A stretch of DNA of 64,000 nt. It comes from Streptomyces zaomyceticus. Lineage in GTDB: Bacteria > Actinomycetota > Actinomycetes > Streptomycetales > Streptomycetaceae. The notes beneath the pieces were generated by a model. It searched no databases and had not been told where the DNA came from. It saw only the letters and a program-made list of their open reading frames with translations. This document shows, in pieces, positions 51,920 through 63,772 of this stretch. The stretch is taken from contig NZ_BNBZ01000002.1 in assembly GCF_014656215.1 (NCBI RefSeq), positions 124,001 to 188,000 of the forward strand. Direction: 5' to 3'. A program made the position numbers and the translations under genes. Positions within the stretch are counted from its first letter, which is position 1; the number at the start of each line of letters is the position of its first letter.

Positions 51920-53191
51920 CTAGCCGAGCGCCTCGTCGAGGATCGCGGGCAGCGCCTCCACCAGCTCCCCGACCTGACGCGCGGAGACCGTCAGCGCCGG
52001 AGCCAGCCGCACGGTCGTGGGACCGGCGGCGTTGACGAGGAACCCGGCCCGCTGCGCCGCCCCCTGGACCCGGGCGGCGACCGGTTCGGTCAGCACGACG
52101 CCGAGCAACAGCCCCGCGCCCCGTACCCCGGCCACCAGCGGATGCCCGAGCTCCTCCACCCGCGACCGGAGCAACGCACCCGTGCGGACGGTGTGCTCCA
52201 GGATCCCCTCCGCCGCGATGGTCTCCAGGACGGCCGAACCGGCCGCGCAGGCCACCGGATTGCCACCGAAGGTGGAACCGTGCTGGCCGGGGCCGAGCAG
52301 CTCTGCCGCGGCGCCGAACGCCACCGTGGCCCCGATCGGCAGACCGCCGCCCAGTCCCTTGGCCAGGGTCACCAGGTCCGGGTCCACACCCGTCTCCGCC
52401 TGATGCGCGAACCAGTGCCCGGTGCGCCCGATCCCGGTCTGCACCTCGTCGAGGACGAGCAGACTCCCCGTGGCGCGGGTGATGTCCCGGGCTGCCCGCA
52501 GATAACCGTCGGGTGCGGGGATCACCCCCGCCTCCCCCTGCACGGGTTCGACGAACACCGCCGCCGTGTCCTCGCGGACGGCCGCGCGCAGGGCTTCGGC
52601 GTCCCCGAAGGGCACGTGTGTCACCTCGCCGGGCAGGGGCAGGAAGGGCTCGCGCTTCGCCGGCTGGCCCGTGAGCGCCAGGGCGCCCATGGTGCGGCCG
52701 TGGAAGCCTCCGTCCATCGCGACGACCCGGGTGCGTCCGGTCCGGCGCACGGCCTTGAAGGCCGCCTCGACCGCCTCCGCACCGGAGTTGGAGAAGAACA
52801 CCCGGCCCGGTCGGCCGAGGAGCCCGAGCAGCCGTTCCGCCAGGGCCACCGGCGGCTCGGCGACGAAGAGGTTGGAGACATGGCCGAGCCGCGCGACCTG
52901 GTCGGTGACGGCGGCGACCACCGCGGGATGGGCGTGGCCGAGGGTGTTGACCGCGATGCCGCCGGTGAAGTCCGTGTACGCGCGACCGGATTCGTCCCAG
53001 ACCGTGCAGCCCTCACCGCGGACCAGGGCCAGCGGGGGAGTGCCGTAGGTGTCCATCATCACGGCACGCCAGCGGTCCGCGAGCGGGGGTGCGGCGGGGG
53101 CGGGAGCGGGGACCCGGGCCGGGGACGGCGTCGGTCCCGGGGCGGGCGCCGGAGCCGGTGCCTGCGCGGGGGCGGGGGCGGGAAGGGTCAT
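51920..53191 (-). CDS. argD: Acetylornithine aminotransferase
   Basis: 423-residue class III PLP aminotransferase converting N-acetylglutamate semialdehyde to N-acetylornithine. Visible family parts are [57 protein letters not shown] and the PLP lysine in [13 protein letters not shown]. The start overlaps the argB stop (ATGA). The first 38 residues are an unusual Pro/Ala run ([19 protein letters not shown]) before the enzyme begins at LADRW; ordinary ArgD lacks this. It is the last gene of an iron-box-controlled argCJBD operon and should feed ornithine to the siderophore pathway. Confidence 0.95.
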   Translation of the reverse strand: MTLPAPAPAQAPAPAPAPGPTPSPARVPAPAPAAPPLADRWRAVMMDTYGTPPLALVRGEGCTVWDESGRAYTDFTGGIAVNTLGHAHPAVVAAVTDQVARLGHVSNLFVAEPPVALAERLLGLLGRPGRVFFSNSGAEAVEAAFKAVRRTGRTRVVAMDGGFHGRTMGALALTGQPAKREPFLPLPGEVTHVPFGDAEALRAAVREDTAAVFVEPVQGEAGVIPAPDGYLRAARDITRATGSLLVLDEVQTGIGRTGHWFAHQAETGVDPDLVTLAKGLGGGLPIGATVAFGAAAELLGPGQHGSTFGGNPVACAAGSAVLETIAAEGILEHTVRTGALLRSRVEELGHPLVAGVRGAGLLLGVVLTEPVAARVQGAAQRAGFLVNAAGPTTVRLAPALTVSARQVGELVEALPAILDEALG

Positions 53192-54147
53192 GCGGTGCTC
53201 TCCTCTTCGTCCCGCACGGCGTCGGGCAGGACCGTGGTGCCGGGGTTCTCCTCGGTGAGGACACCCCGGAGGACTGCGTGCGGCGTCCGTCCGTCGAGGA
53301 CGTGGACGCGCCCGACCCCCGACCGGACCGCGCGCAGGCAGCCCTCCATCTTGGGCAGCATCCCGCCCTTGAGCCGGGGCAGCAGCGCGTCCAGTTCGCC
53401 CGCGGTCAGTCGCGGGACGACCTCGGTGGTGTGCGGCCAGTTCGCGTAGAGCCCGGGGACGTCCGTGAGCATCACGAGCCGGTCCGCGCCGAGGGCGACG
53501 GCGAGCGCCGAGGCCGCGAGGTCGGCGTTCACGTTGTAGACCTGCCCGTCGGTGCCGCGCGCGACGGGGGAGACGACCGGGATACGGCCCCCGGCGAGGA
53601 GGTTCCGTACGGTGTCCGGGGCCACGGTCACGATGTCGCCGACGAGCCCGATGTCGACGGGCCGGCCGTCCACCCAGGCCGGGCGGCGTTCGGCGGTCAG
53701 CGTGTGGGCGTCCTCGCCCGACATGCCGACGGCGAAGGGCCCGTGGGCGTTGATGGCGCCGACGAGGTCCCGCTGCACCTGTCCGGTGAGCACCATACGG
53801 ACCACGTCCATGGCCTCCGGCGTGGTCACCCGCATGCCCGCCTCGAAGCGGACCTCCAGGGCGAGGCGGTCGAGCATCGAGCTGATCTGGGGACCGCCGC
53901 CGTGCACCACGACCGGGTGCAGGCCCGCGTGCCACAGCTCGACGACGTCCTGGGCGAACGACCGGCGCAGAGCCGGGTCGACCAGGGTGCTGCCCCCGCA
54001 CTTGAGGACGACGGTCCTGCCCTGGAGCTCCTCCGACCACGGGACGTCCCGGGCGGGCAGGTCCACGGGGGCCACGACGGTCCGGTCGACGGGCTGTCCG
54101 ACGGACTGCCCGAGGGAAGTCGGTCGCGCCGCCATGGGTGTGCTCAT
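53188..54147 (-). CDS. argB: Acetylglutamate kinase
   Basis: 319-residue amino-acid kinase phosphorylating N-acetylglutamate. Visible are [56 protein letters not shown] and [11 protein letters not shown] chose ATG 54147 because GGAGGGG lies at the right distance upstream; an in-frame ATG at 54168 overlaps the argJ stop and is a real alternative. The typical KYGG at the first motif is KCGG here. Confidence 0.95.
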   Translation of the reverse strand: MSTPMAARPTSLGQSVGQPVDRTVVAPVDLPARDVPWSEELQGRTVVLKCGGSTLVDPALRRSFAQDVVELWHAGLHPVVVHGGGPQISSMLDRLALEVRFEAGMRVTTPEAMDVVRMVLTGQVQRDLVGAINAHGPFAVGMSGEDAHTLTAERRPAWVDGRPVDIGLVGDIVTVAPDTVRNLLAGGRIPVVSPVARGTDGQVYNVNADLAASALAVALGADRLVMLTDVPGLYANWPHTTEVVPRLTAGELDALLPRLKGGMLPKMEGCLRAVRSGVGRVHVLDGRTPHAVLRGVLTEENPGTTVLPDAVRDEEESTA

Positions 54148-54164
54148 CCCTGTTCCCCCTCCGC

Positions 54165-56448
<2,284 letters not shown>

Positions 56449-56621
56449 GTATTTCTGGTGCGGAATCGCTACGATGTCGCGCGCCCGCGGGGCGAACGCT
56501 CGCAACTGGTCAACGGGTGGGTCGAGTTGGAGAGACCTGTCGACCGCCGGCCCGCCGGTCGGGCGGGCGGCGACGGATGGTCACGAGAGCCAGGGCCGGA
56601 TCGTCACGCGGTCCGGCGCGC

Positions 56622-56657
56622 CGGTCGGGCGGTCGGGCGGTCCGGGTCGGGCGGTCA
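56622..56657. repeat. Short G-rich tandem repeats (GGTCGGGC units)
   Basis: Four imperfect copies of GGTCGGGC in direct order, reaching into the last codon of the next gene, with a related run at 56557-56571. The G-run spacing could allow a quadruplex. No further function is evident. Confidence 0.5.
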
Positions 56658-57392
56658 GGAGGGGGAGCTCCACGCCGTCGTCAGGCCGTCCAGCCACGCG
56701 GGAGGGAGCTCGGCCGCGTCCCACTCCTCGTGCAGCGCCGAAGGCGTCGCGGCGAGGCGTTCGAGGACGGCGACGCTGGTGGGGGAGTGGACGAGGGAGT
56801 AGCGGCCGTGGATCGCGATCGCGCTGCCCGGACCGTACTCCGCGTACAGCCGCTCCAGATGGGTGTGGTGGGCCTCGGTGAACGCGGTCAGCCGCCCCGG
56901 ATATCCGGCCCGCTGTCGTGGGCTCATCGTGCGGAGGACGGCCCCGAGCACCTGGTCGGTCACCTCCGGGTCGAGGTCGGAGACCTCGGCGAACGAGAGG
57001 TAGAGCGGTGTGATCGCCACCTTGGCCCGTTCCATCTCCGCCCTTCTGACGGGGGAGGGCTCGTCGGGGGATTCGGCCGAGGGTCCGGAGGCGACGGCGC
57101 GGACCAGTGCCCGCTCGGCGAGCACGCCGAGTTCCTCGACGACGGCCAGGGCGCCGTCCGACCAGCCGGCCGCGTACGACTCGCCCTTCTCGCCGGGAGC
57201 GGTCCGCGGGCCCGGGGTCGCCCCCATCTCCGTGTACGCGCCGGCGAGGGCGCCGGCCTCCACGAGCCCGATGAGCTCCTCCGCGTCGCCGGTGTAGACC
57301 CCTCCGCGGGCGAGCAGCTGGAGGAGCGTGCTCTTGGCGTTGAGGACGCTGGCCGCGTCGAGCCTCTGCCGTCCCTCGTCGGCGGTGTTCAT
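56655..57392 (-). CDS. Hypothetical protein
   Basis: 245 residues, soluble, ATG at 57392 with AGGAGGACC upstream. Visible segments are LNAKSTLLQLLARGGVYTG, GDAEELIGLVEAGALAG, a charged Ser/Pro/Glu stretch near 110-130, and EVTDQVLGAVLRTMSPRQR. No signal peptide, membrane segment or catalytic motif is recognised, and I cannot assign a family. It starts the region that no longer looks siderophore-related and has no iron box. Confidence 0.75.
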   Translation of the reverse strand: MNTADEGRQRLDAASVLNAKSTLLQLLARGGVYTGDAEELIGLVEAGALAGAYTEMGATPGPRTAPGEKGESYAAGWSDGALAVVEELGVLAERALVRAVASGPSAESPDEPSPVRRAEMERAKVAITPLYLSFAEVSDLDPEVTDQVLGAVLRTMSPRQRAGYPGRLTAFTEAHHTHLERLYAEYGPGSAIAIHGRYSLVHSPTSVAVLERLAATPSALHEEWDAAELPPAWLDGLTTAWSSPS

Positions 57393-57661
57393 GGGAGGTC
57401 CTCCTCGTCGTACGGGCGGCGCGGTGCGCGTGCGCGGAACGCTCTGTTCGAGCCTACGCAACGCCCGTTCCCCCGAGGCCCGCATCCCCCCTCCGTCGCG
57501 CGCGTCGCCCGAGCTGCGAGGGGAGGCGCGGACCCGGGACGACCGGACCTTCCCGCGGATCGCCGTTCGCACCGCACAGCACCACACTGCACCGGCCGCT
57601 TGCCCGTCGGCCCCGGTGCGCCGGTCGGTTCCGGCCACACCCGGCAGCCCCGGTGCGCGCG

Positions 57662-58390
57662 TCAGCCCCGGTACACGCGCAACTCCGCCACCTCGTACGA
57701 CATCTCCGACGTCCCGGGCGCGGGCGCGGGGTGGTAGCGGCCGGCGCACACCGAGAGGTTCACGATGAGGTGGGCCCGCCAGGAACGCCCCACCCCCCGC
57801 CGGTCGTCGAACACCCGCGCGCCGTTGACCCACCACACCACGCTCCGGGCGCCGAGCTCGACCCGGAAGTCGACCCACGCGCCAGGCCGGACGGCCGGGT
57901 TCCGGAAGTAGAGGTGGCGCCCCCGCACCCGGTTCGACAGCTCCAGGAGGTCCGGGTTGTCGGGGTGGTACTCGAAGATGTCGATCTCCTGCCCGCCGTC
58001 GAGCCAGGTCCAGATCGCCGGCCACGCGCCCGTCTCCACGGGCAGCCGCACCCGCGCCTCCAGCACGTCACCCGCCCGCACCAGGAAGCCCTGCGGGCTG
58101 CCCTCCGTCGTGAGCAGTCCGGCGTTCCAGTTTCCGTCGGGCCGGCGGGTCGCCCGGAACACCCCGGTCCTGCTGTACGAGGGGTCCGCCACGAGGTGGT
58201 CGAGCTTGTTGTCGCCGGGGTTGGTGGGGCCCCCGTGGGGATAGGCCCAGGAGCGGCCCGCGATCCACTGTTCCTCGGACGAGAAGTCCGCGTCGAACAC
58301 CAGGGTCCCCCGGCGCACTGGACCTGCTCCGGTCCCCGCGGGGGAACCGCTGCCGCGCCTCAGGAGTCGGTCGAAGAAGTCGGACAGCAC
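57662..58390 (-). CDS. Glycoside hydrolase family 16-type domain protein
   Basis: 242 residues. The catalytic signature ExDxxE of GH16 appears as EIDIFE (near residue 135), with surrounding WPAIWTWLDGGQ before and later WVDFRVELG and VVWWVNGARVF typical of the beta-jelly-roll. GH16 enzymes cut beta-glucans, agarose or related polymers. A GTG start at 58390 is favoured by AAAGGAG 7 nt upstream. The short N-terminus (LSDFFDRLLRRGSGSPAG) is not a signal peptide, odd for a family that is normally secreted; an upstream extension lacks a recognisable leader too. The 269-nt gap to the next gene shows nothing notable. Confidence 0.83.
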   Translation of the reverse strand: MLSDFFDRLLRRGSGSPAGTGAGPVRRGTLVFDADFSSEEQWIAGRSWAYPHGGPTNPGDNKLDHLVADPSYSRTGVFRATRRPDGNWNAGLLTTEGSPQGFLVRAGDVLEARVRLPVETGAWPAIWTWLDGGQEIDIFEYHPDNPDLLELSNRVRGRHLYFRNPAVRPGAWVDFRVELGARSVVWWVNGARVFDDRRGVGRSWRAHLIVNLSVCAGRYHPAPAPGTSEMSYEVAELRVYRG

Positions 58391-58635
58391 GGCACGCTCC
58401 TTTCCCGCGGGCAGGTGCCGCCCACGAGCGATGTCCGTAACCTGCCCAGGCCGCACGGGAATGACGCCATGTGGCGACAAGTCGTCACAGGAGCCGTATC
58501 GGGTGCGCATGCCCTTTCCGCGGCGGCCGGAATCCGGCGCGCACGCCACCCCTCCACATTTTCGGCTACGGTGTATCCATAAAACGTGGTGGGCGCGGTG
58601 GGCGCGCACCCGGGGGACGGCGAGGAGTCTCGGAC

Positions 58636-60345
58636 ATGCCGGAATCGAACGACACGGGCAGGGCGGAGACACCGGTCGACGCCGCCGTCACCGTCATCGG
58701 CGCGGGACCCGTCGGTCTCGCCCTCACCCTCGACCTGGCCCGTCGAGGACTCGCGGTACGCCTGGTGGAACGCGACGCGCGGCGGTTCGAGGGCTCGCGC
58801 GCCAAGGGCATCCAGCCCCGCACCCTGGAAGTCCTCGACGACCTGGGCCTGGCCGACGCCGCCCGCGCGGCCGGCGGCGCCTACCCCCCGATGGGTCTCC
58901 ACCTCGGCCCCTTCACCAAGGCCTGGCGCATGCACGCCACCGCCCCGGAGACCATCGGCACCCCCTACCCCGACGTCCTCCTGCTCCCCCAGTACGCCAC
59001 CACCGCCCTCCTCCACGACGCCGTCGAACGCCTCGGGGTCCATGTCGACTTCGGCGCCCGCGCCGTCGGGATCACCCAGGACGAGCAGGGGTGCACGGTG
59101 CGCCTGGAGGACGGCCGACTGCTGAGGAGCCGGTACGTCGTGGGCGCCGACGGCGGCTCCAGCACCGTCCGCAGGGCCGCGGGCATCGCCTTCGAGGGCA
59201 GCACCGACGAGACCGACCGGACGATCCTCGTGGACGCCCGCGTCGACGGCCTCTCCCGCGACCACTGGCACATCTGGCCCCGCCCCCGGGGCCGAAGCGT
59301 CGCGGCCTGCCCCCTGCCCGGCCCCGGCAACCGCTTCCAGATCATGATCCGCATCCGCCCCGGCGACCCCGCCGACCTCACCGCGACCGCCCTCACCGCC
59401 CTCCTGCGCCGCCGTGTCGGCCCCTCCCTCACCCCGCGCGACATCAGCTGGTCCTCGGTCTTCCGCCCCAACATCCGCCTCGCCGAGCGCTACCGGGACC
59501 GCAGGCTGCTGCTCTGCGGCGACGCCGCCCACGTCCACACCCCCGCCGGGGCGCAGGGCCTCAACACCGGGGTCCAGGACGCCCACAACCTCGGCTGGAA
59601 GCTCCAGCAGGTCCTCGCGGGGGCCGACGACGCACTCCTGGACAGCTACGAGCACGAGCGGCGCCCGGTCGCCGCACAGGTCCTCGGACGCTCCACCGAG
59701 CTGTACGAAGGACTGCGCCGCACCCGTCCCGGCGGGCTCACCCGGGGCCCCGACGAACACCAGCTCGGCATCTCCTACTTCGGCGGACCGCTCGCCCCCG
59801 CCGGCGCGCCCCGGACCGCCACCCTCCGCTGTGGCGACCGCGCCCCCGACGCCGCCCTGCCCGAGGACACCGGCCCGGCCCGGCGCCTCTTCGACCTCTA
59901 CCGAGGCCCGCACTTCACCGCCCTGGCGTTCGGCGCCCGCGCCGCCGTCGCCGTGGACCGCCTCGACTGGCCGCGCACCGGGGTGCCGCTGCGCCGCCAC
60001 ACCGTGCTGACGCACACCACACCCCGTACGCCGCGCGAGGCCGCCCTCCTCACGGCGTACGGAATCACCGAGGACACGGTCCTGCTGATCCGTCCGGACG
60101 GCTACGTGGGTCACATCGGGCATCCCGCGCGCACCGGGGACACGGCCGACGGCCGAGGCGCTTCCCACGAATGCGCCGGGGCCGCCCGATCTGCCGAATC
60201 CGCCGCGACGCCCGCCGGCGGCGTCTCTCCGGTGCAGTCACCCGTGAATGGTCTGCCGACCCCCGACCGGTACGGTGTCACCGCACCACCGAAGTCCGTC
60301 GTGCACCCCGTGCGGGATCAGGACGGAGGCGACCCGGCACCGTGA
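58636..60345 (+). CDS. FAD-dependent aromatic hydroxylase (PHBH fold)
   Basis: 569-residue group A flavin monooxygenase. The dinucleotide motif is VIGAGPVGLALTLDLARRGL (near residue 20), the DG motif is VVGADGGSSTVRRAAG, and the second FAD motif is GDAAHVHTPAGAQGLNTG (near 295). A thioredoxin-like C-terminal part follows, as in PheA/TfdB and polyketide hydroxylases. Such enzymes hydroxylate phenols, antibiotics or rifamycin-like compounds with NADPH and O2. ATG 58636 has GAGGAG upstream. A TetR regulator follows 16 nt downstream, suggesting a self-contained catabolic or resistance pair. Low-complexity sequence ends the protein. No link with the siderophores is evident. Confidence 0.9.
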   Translation: MPESNDTGRAETPVDAAVTVIGAGPVGLALTLDLARRGLAVRLVERDARRFEGSRAKGIQPRTLEVLDDLGLADAARAAGGAYPPMGLHLGPFTKAWRMHATAPETIGTPYPDVLLLPQYATTALLHDAVERLGVHVDFGARAVGITQDEQGCTVRLEDGRLLRSRYVVGADGGSSTVRRAAGIAFEGSTDETDRTILVDARVDGLSRDHWHIWPRPRGRSVAACPLPGPGNRFQIMIRIRPGDPADLTATALTALLRRRVGPSLTPRDISWSSVFRPNIRLAERYRDRRLLLCGDAAHVHTPAGAQGLNTGVQDAHNLGWKLQQVLAGADDALLDSYEHERRPVAAQVLGRSTELYEGLRRTRPGGLTRGPDEHQLGISYFGGPLAPAGAPRTATLRCGDRAPDAALPEDTGPARRLFDLYRGPHFTALAFGARAAVAVDRLDWPRTGVPLRRHTVLTHTTPRTPREAALLTAYGITEDTVLLIRPDGYVGHIGHPARTGDTADGRGASHECAGAARSAESAATPAGGVSPVQSPVNGLPTPDRYGVTAPPKSVVHPVRDQDGGDPAP

Positions 60346-60361
60346 GAGAGGGCCCCACCGC

Positions 60362-61084
60362 ATGGCCGCCACCCCGCCACCTCCCGGCAGCCCCGCCTGG
60401 TGGGCCGCACGCCCCGCACCCTCCCGCTCCGCCCCCGCCGAACCCCGGCGGGGCCGCCCCTCGCTCGACACCGCGCACATCGTGGGCACGGCCCTGCGCC
60501 TCGTCGACGAGCACGGCACCCAGGCGTTCTCCCTGCGCATGCTCGCTGAGGCCCTCAACTCCGGCACGGCCACCCTCTACCGCCACTTCGACGGCAAGGA
60601 CGAGATCCTGGCGTACGTCGTCGACCGCGTCCTGGGCGAGGTCGACCTCGACGCGCTCGCCGACACCACCGACTGGCGCGAGGCCCTCACGGTCACGGCC
60701 CGGCGGTTCCACGCCACCCTGAGCCGCCACCCGCACACCCTGCCCCTGCTCATGGCGTACGTCCCCGTCGGCCCTCACGGTCTCGACCGGCGCGAGCGCG
60801 TGCTGGGCGCGCTCCTGGCGCACGGCCTTCCGGCCGGCCTGGCCGCCCGTGCCTTCACCGCGGTCACGCACTACGTGATCGGCTTCACCGCCCAACAGCG
60901 CGGCCCCGCCACCACCCCCGACCACGCCGCCGAACTCGCCGCCTTCTACGGCGGGCTCGATCCGGACGCGTACCCCTCCCTCCTCCGGGCCGCCCGGTCG
61001 CTCACCTCCGTCGCCGTCGACGAGGAGTTCGAGTTCGGCCTCACTCTGCTCGTCCAGGGCCTGGCACCGCTCGTCCGGACGTGA
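60362..61084 (+). CDS. TetR-family regulator
   Basis: 240 residues. A Pro/Ala-rich leader precedes the DNA-binding helix-turn-helix (RRGRPSLDTAHIVGTALRLV, then LRMLAEALNSGTATLYRHFD). The C-terminal part resembles TetR_C domains of drug-sensing regulators. It lies 16 nt behind the flavin monooxygenase, so the two are probably co-transcribed. ATG 60362 has GAGAGAGGG upstream; the reading frame is open further back. The 227 nt after its stop show no gene. Confidence 0.9.
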   Translation: MAATPPPPGSPAWWAARPAPSRSAPAEPRRGRPSLDTAHIVGTALRLVDEHGTQAFSLRMLAEALNSGTATLYRHFDGKDEILAYVVDRVLGEVDLDALADTTDWREALTVTARRFHATLSRHPHTLPLLMAYVPVGPHGLDRRERVLGALLAHGLPAGLAARAFTAVTHYVIGFTAQQRGPATTPDHAAELAAFYGGLDPDAYPSLLRAARSLTSVAVDEEFEFGLTLLVQGLAPLVRT

Positions 61085-61311
61085 CGGGCCGCGCCGACCT
61101 GCTGTCGCGAGATTCCTCCGGGCGAGCACGGGCTGTCCCTGGCGCGGAAGTTCACGGACTCGCCCGGCGCCGACTGGAACGAGGCCCGGGTGCGCCACGG
61201 CGACCGGGAGTTCGTGAGCCGATCCGGCGGCGCGCGCGGGCGGACGCCGGTCCGGGCCCAGGGGAGACACCCCCGTACCAGGACCGGCGCTCCGACCGGT
61301 GGACCGGTCGG

Positions 61312-62880
61312 CTACCCGGCGTAGGTCTCGAACTCGGCGACCCGGGGGGTCCCGTTCGAGCCGACGATCTCGAAGGTGATCTTCTTGAGCGAGGTGCGGG
61401 GAACGGTGATGGACCCGGCCCCGCTGCCGGAGGTGAGGACGGCCCCGGTGTCGCCGTTGAGGACCCGCCAGGCCCCGATGGCGCCGGTCGCGCCCGCCGC
61501 CTCCCGGATGGTGATCGAGGAGACGGTGGTGGCGGAGCCCCACTTGACGGAGACCGACCCGGTCGACCCGGCCGGCGACCAGTAGGTGCCCAGGTCGCCG
61601 TCCCGCACATTGCCGTAGCTCGTGCCGTCGGCCTTGCTCGTGCCGTCGGCACCGGCCCCGATGCTGAGGTTGGTCCCACCGGGCGAGGTCGGCTCGGGGG
61701 TCGGGGTGGTGGGAGTGGGGGTCGGAGTGGTCGGCTGCGGTGTGGTGGGCGTGGGTGTCGGAGTGGGCGTCTGCGGCGAGCAACTGCCGTTCGACACCTG
61801 AAGTCCCTTGCCGGCGCCCGCCGTGCGGCCGACCACGTCCGGTACGCAGCCGGCCGGGTCGAGGGTGAACGCGTACGGAACGGCGACGGTGGTGTTGGAC
61901 TGCGGGTCCGGCCCGGCCGGGTTGTTCCCGGAACCGCGGGCGGACCAGGTCACGTTGTCGAAGACGTTGCCGCTGACCTGCCAGTATCCGGCGGCATCGG
62001 TGTAGAAGGTGCCCAGGACGTCCTTGGAGTCCTCGAAGTAGTTGTTGTCGACCTTGGCACGGGCCCCCGCGCGGGAGTTGATACCGGACTCGTTGATCCG
62101 CAGGTAGTGGTTGTTGTACATGTGGGCGATGCCGCCGCGCAGGAGGGGGGCGCGCGAGTCGATGTTCTCGTACAGGTTGTGGTGGTACGTGATGAAGCCG
62201 TTGGAGAGCTCGGTCTCGCTGGAGCCGACGAGGCCGCCGCGACCGGAGTTGCGCAGGGTGCTGTACGACAGGGTCACGTACTGGGTGTTGTCCTTCATGT
62301 CGAACAGGCCGTCGTAGCCCTCCGACTCGCCGCCCGAGGCCTCGAGCGTGACGTGATCCACCCAGACGTTGCGGACGTCGCTCTCCATGCCGATGGCGTC
62401 GCCGCCGTTGGAGGTGGGTGAGCCGGACTTCTTGACGTTCTTGACGGTCACGTTCTGGATGATGATGTTGCTGGACTCGCGGATGTGGATGCCGAGTTGG
62501 TCGAAGACGGCACCGGCGCCGACCCCGACGATGGTGACGTTGCTGATCTGCTTGAGCTCGATCACACCTGCGGCGGTGTTGCAGCTGGTGCCCGACACCT
62601 TGGCGGTATTGGCGTGGTTGACGGTTCCCTCGACCTCGATGGTGATCGGGGTGCTGCTGCTGGCCCGCCCGCACAGGGCCGCGTGGATCGCGGTTCCCGT
62701 GGTGGCCCGTACCGTCTGCCCGCCCGCGCCACCGGTGGTCCCGCCGTTCTGGGTCGCGTAGCCGGTGGGGCCGCCGGTCGCCGCCGATGCCTGGGGCATC
62801 GACAGCACCACACCGGTCGCGGCCGCCACGGCCAGGGTGGCCAGGGCCGCGTGGAGCCGAAGTGCGACTGGTCGTCTCAT
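61312..62880 (-). CDS. Secreted pectate lyase (PL1) with C-terminal carbohydrate-binding domain
   Basis: 522 residues. A twin-Arg-poor signal peptide (MRRPVALRLHAALATLAVA, cleavage after AASA) is followed by a parallel beta-helix lyase domain to about residue 370. Visible motifs include SNVTIVGVGAGAVF, VWVDHVTLEASGG, DGLFDMKDNTQYVTLSYS and ITYHHNLYENIDSRAP, typical of polysaccharide lyase family 1, which cleaves polygalacturonate with Ca2+. A Pro/Thr linker (TPTPTPTTPQ repeats) joins a discoidin-like F5/8 C domain (DLGTYWSPAG, VKWGSATTVSSITI) that probably binds sugar. This is plant-matter utilisation, unrelated to the siderophore cluster. A palindrome upstream may be a catabolic operator. 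Confidence 0.95.
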   Translation of the reverse strand: MRRPVALRLHAALATLAVAAATGVVLSMPQASAATGGPTGYATQNGGTTGGAGGQTVRATTGTAIHAALCGRASSSTPITIEVEGTVNHANTAKVSGTSCNTAAGVIELKQISNVTIVGVGAGAVFDQLGIHIRESSNIIIQNVTVKNVKKSGSPTSNGGDAIGMESDVRNVWVDHVTLEASGGESEGYDGLFDMKDNTQYVTLSYSTLRNSGRGGLVGSSETELSNGFITYHHNLYENIDSRAPLLRGGIAHMYNNHYLRINESGINSRAGARAKVDNNYFEDSKDVLGTFYTDAAGYWQVSGNVFDNVTWSARGSGNNPAGPDPQSNTTVAVPYAFTLDPAGCVPDVVGRTAGAGKGLQVSNGSCSPQTPTPTPTPTTPQPTTPTPTPTTPTPEPTSPGGTNLSIGAGADGTSKADGTSYGNVRDGDLGTYWSPAGSTGSVSVKWGSATTVSSITIREAAGATGAIGAWRVLNGDTGAVLTSGSGAGSITVPRTSLKKITFEIVGSNGTPRVAEFETYAG

Positions 62881-62955
62881 GCTCGCCGTCCTTTTCGTCT
62901 TCGAACGCTGGGGATTGCTCGCGGAACGTCGTTCAGTCCGGAGAAAACACAGAAA

Positions 62956-62967
62956 GAAAGCGCTTTC
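62956..62967. promoter_or_regulatory. Palindrome, candidate LacI-type operator of the pectate lyase
   Basis: GAAAGCGCTTTC is a perfect 12-bp palindrome with the central CG typical of LacI-family operators, 76 nt upstream of the pectate lyase start. The rest of the 444-bp divergent gap to the VOC gene (62881-63324) shows no gene or other motif that I can support. Confidence 0.5.
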
Positions 62968-63324
62968 CCGCCGGGAGAATAGGGTCACCCCGAGGGGCTG
63001 GCAAGGCTCCGCGCACGACGGCTCTCCGGCCGCCCGGACCCGCTGCCGCACGGGCGCCGGGCCCGGGCGTCGGCCGGTTCGCACCCCATGGGCGGCCTCA
63101 CCAGGGGATGTTCGATTCCCTTGTCACCGCGATGATGATCAAGTAGCGTTCTTCGACGTGAACACCGGACCGGCGATTCGACGCCATACACAGACGGGCC
63201 ATCCGGTGGACGACTGACCGCTCGGCGGGTGCGTCACCAGCACCCCCATGGTTCGGCACGCGGACCCCCAGTGCACCAGCACCGCGAGTCCCCTTCGTTC
63301 CGAACCGACAGCGAGGTCATCCAC

Positions 63325-63699
63325 ATGGCAGTCACGTTCAACCACACCATCATCGCGGCCAAGGACAGCAACGAGTCGGCGCGCTTCTTCCGCGAGTTGC
63401 TGGAACTCCCCGAGGCACCGTCCTGGGGCCCCTTCGTCAACGTCCAGCTCGCCGACGGCGTACTCATCCAGTTCGCCGCGCCCCCGTTCGACATCCAGAT
63501 GCAGCACTACGCCTTCCTCGTCGACGACGAGCTCTTCGAGCGGGCGTACGCGCGGCTCTGCGACCAGGGGGTCGAGCACTGGGCCGACCCGCAGATGACG
63601 CGCCCCGGCGAGACCAACACTGAACACGGCGGCCGCGGCGTCTACTTCAAGGACCCCGCCGGGCACGCCTTCGAGCTGATCACGCGACCGTACCTCTAG
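63325..63699 (+). CDS. VOC-superfamily protein (glyoxalase/bleomycin-resistance fold)
   Basis: 124 residues with the paired beta-alpha-beta-beta-beta pattern. It starts VTFNHTIIAAKDSNESARFF and ends VYFKDPAGHAFELITR, the usual metal-ligand strand; QMQHYAFLVDDELFE is the central strand. Metal ligands may include His 6, His about 58 and Glu about 118. VOC proteins isomerise, cleave or sequester small molecules, so the function is open. ATG 63325 has GAGG 9 nt upstream; the frame is open further back without homology. Confidence 0.88.
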   Translation: MAVTFNHTIIAAKDSNESARFFRELLELPEAPSWGPFVNVQLADGVLIQFAAPPFDIQMQHYAFLVDDELFERAYARLCDQGVEHWADPQMTRPGETNTEHGGRGVYFKDPAGHAFELITRPYL

Positions 63700-63720
63700 G
63701 GTTCGGGCGTTCGGGCCGGT

Positions 63721-63766
63721 CGGCGGCCGGTCGGGCACCCCACTCGGGTGTCCGCCCCGGCCGCCG
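63721..63766. terminator. Bidirectional terminator between VOC gene and amidohydrolase
   Basis: Outer CGGCGGCCGG / CCGGCCGCCG stem with an imperfect inner GGGCACCC / GGGTGTCC stem, filling most of the 73-nt space between two convergent genes. Confidence 0.8.
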
Positions 63767-63772
63767 GCGGGC

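Noticed and set aside
61085..61311. Possible gene remnant between the TetR gene and the pectate lyase
   Set aside because: A short open stretch (around 61130-61200) has coding-like composition but no start, ribosome site or recognisable family.
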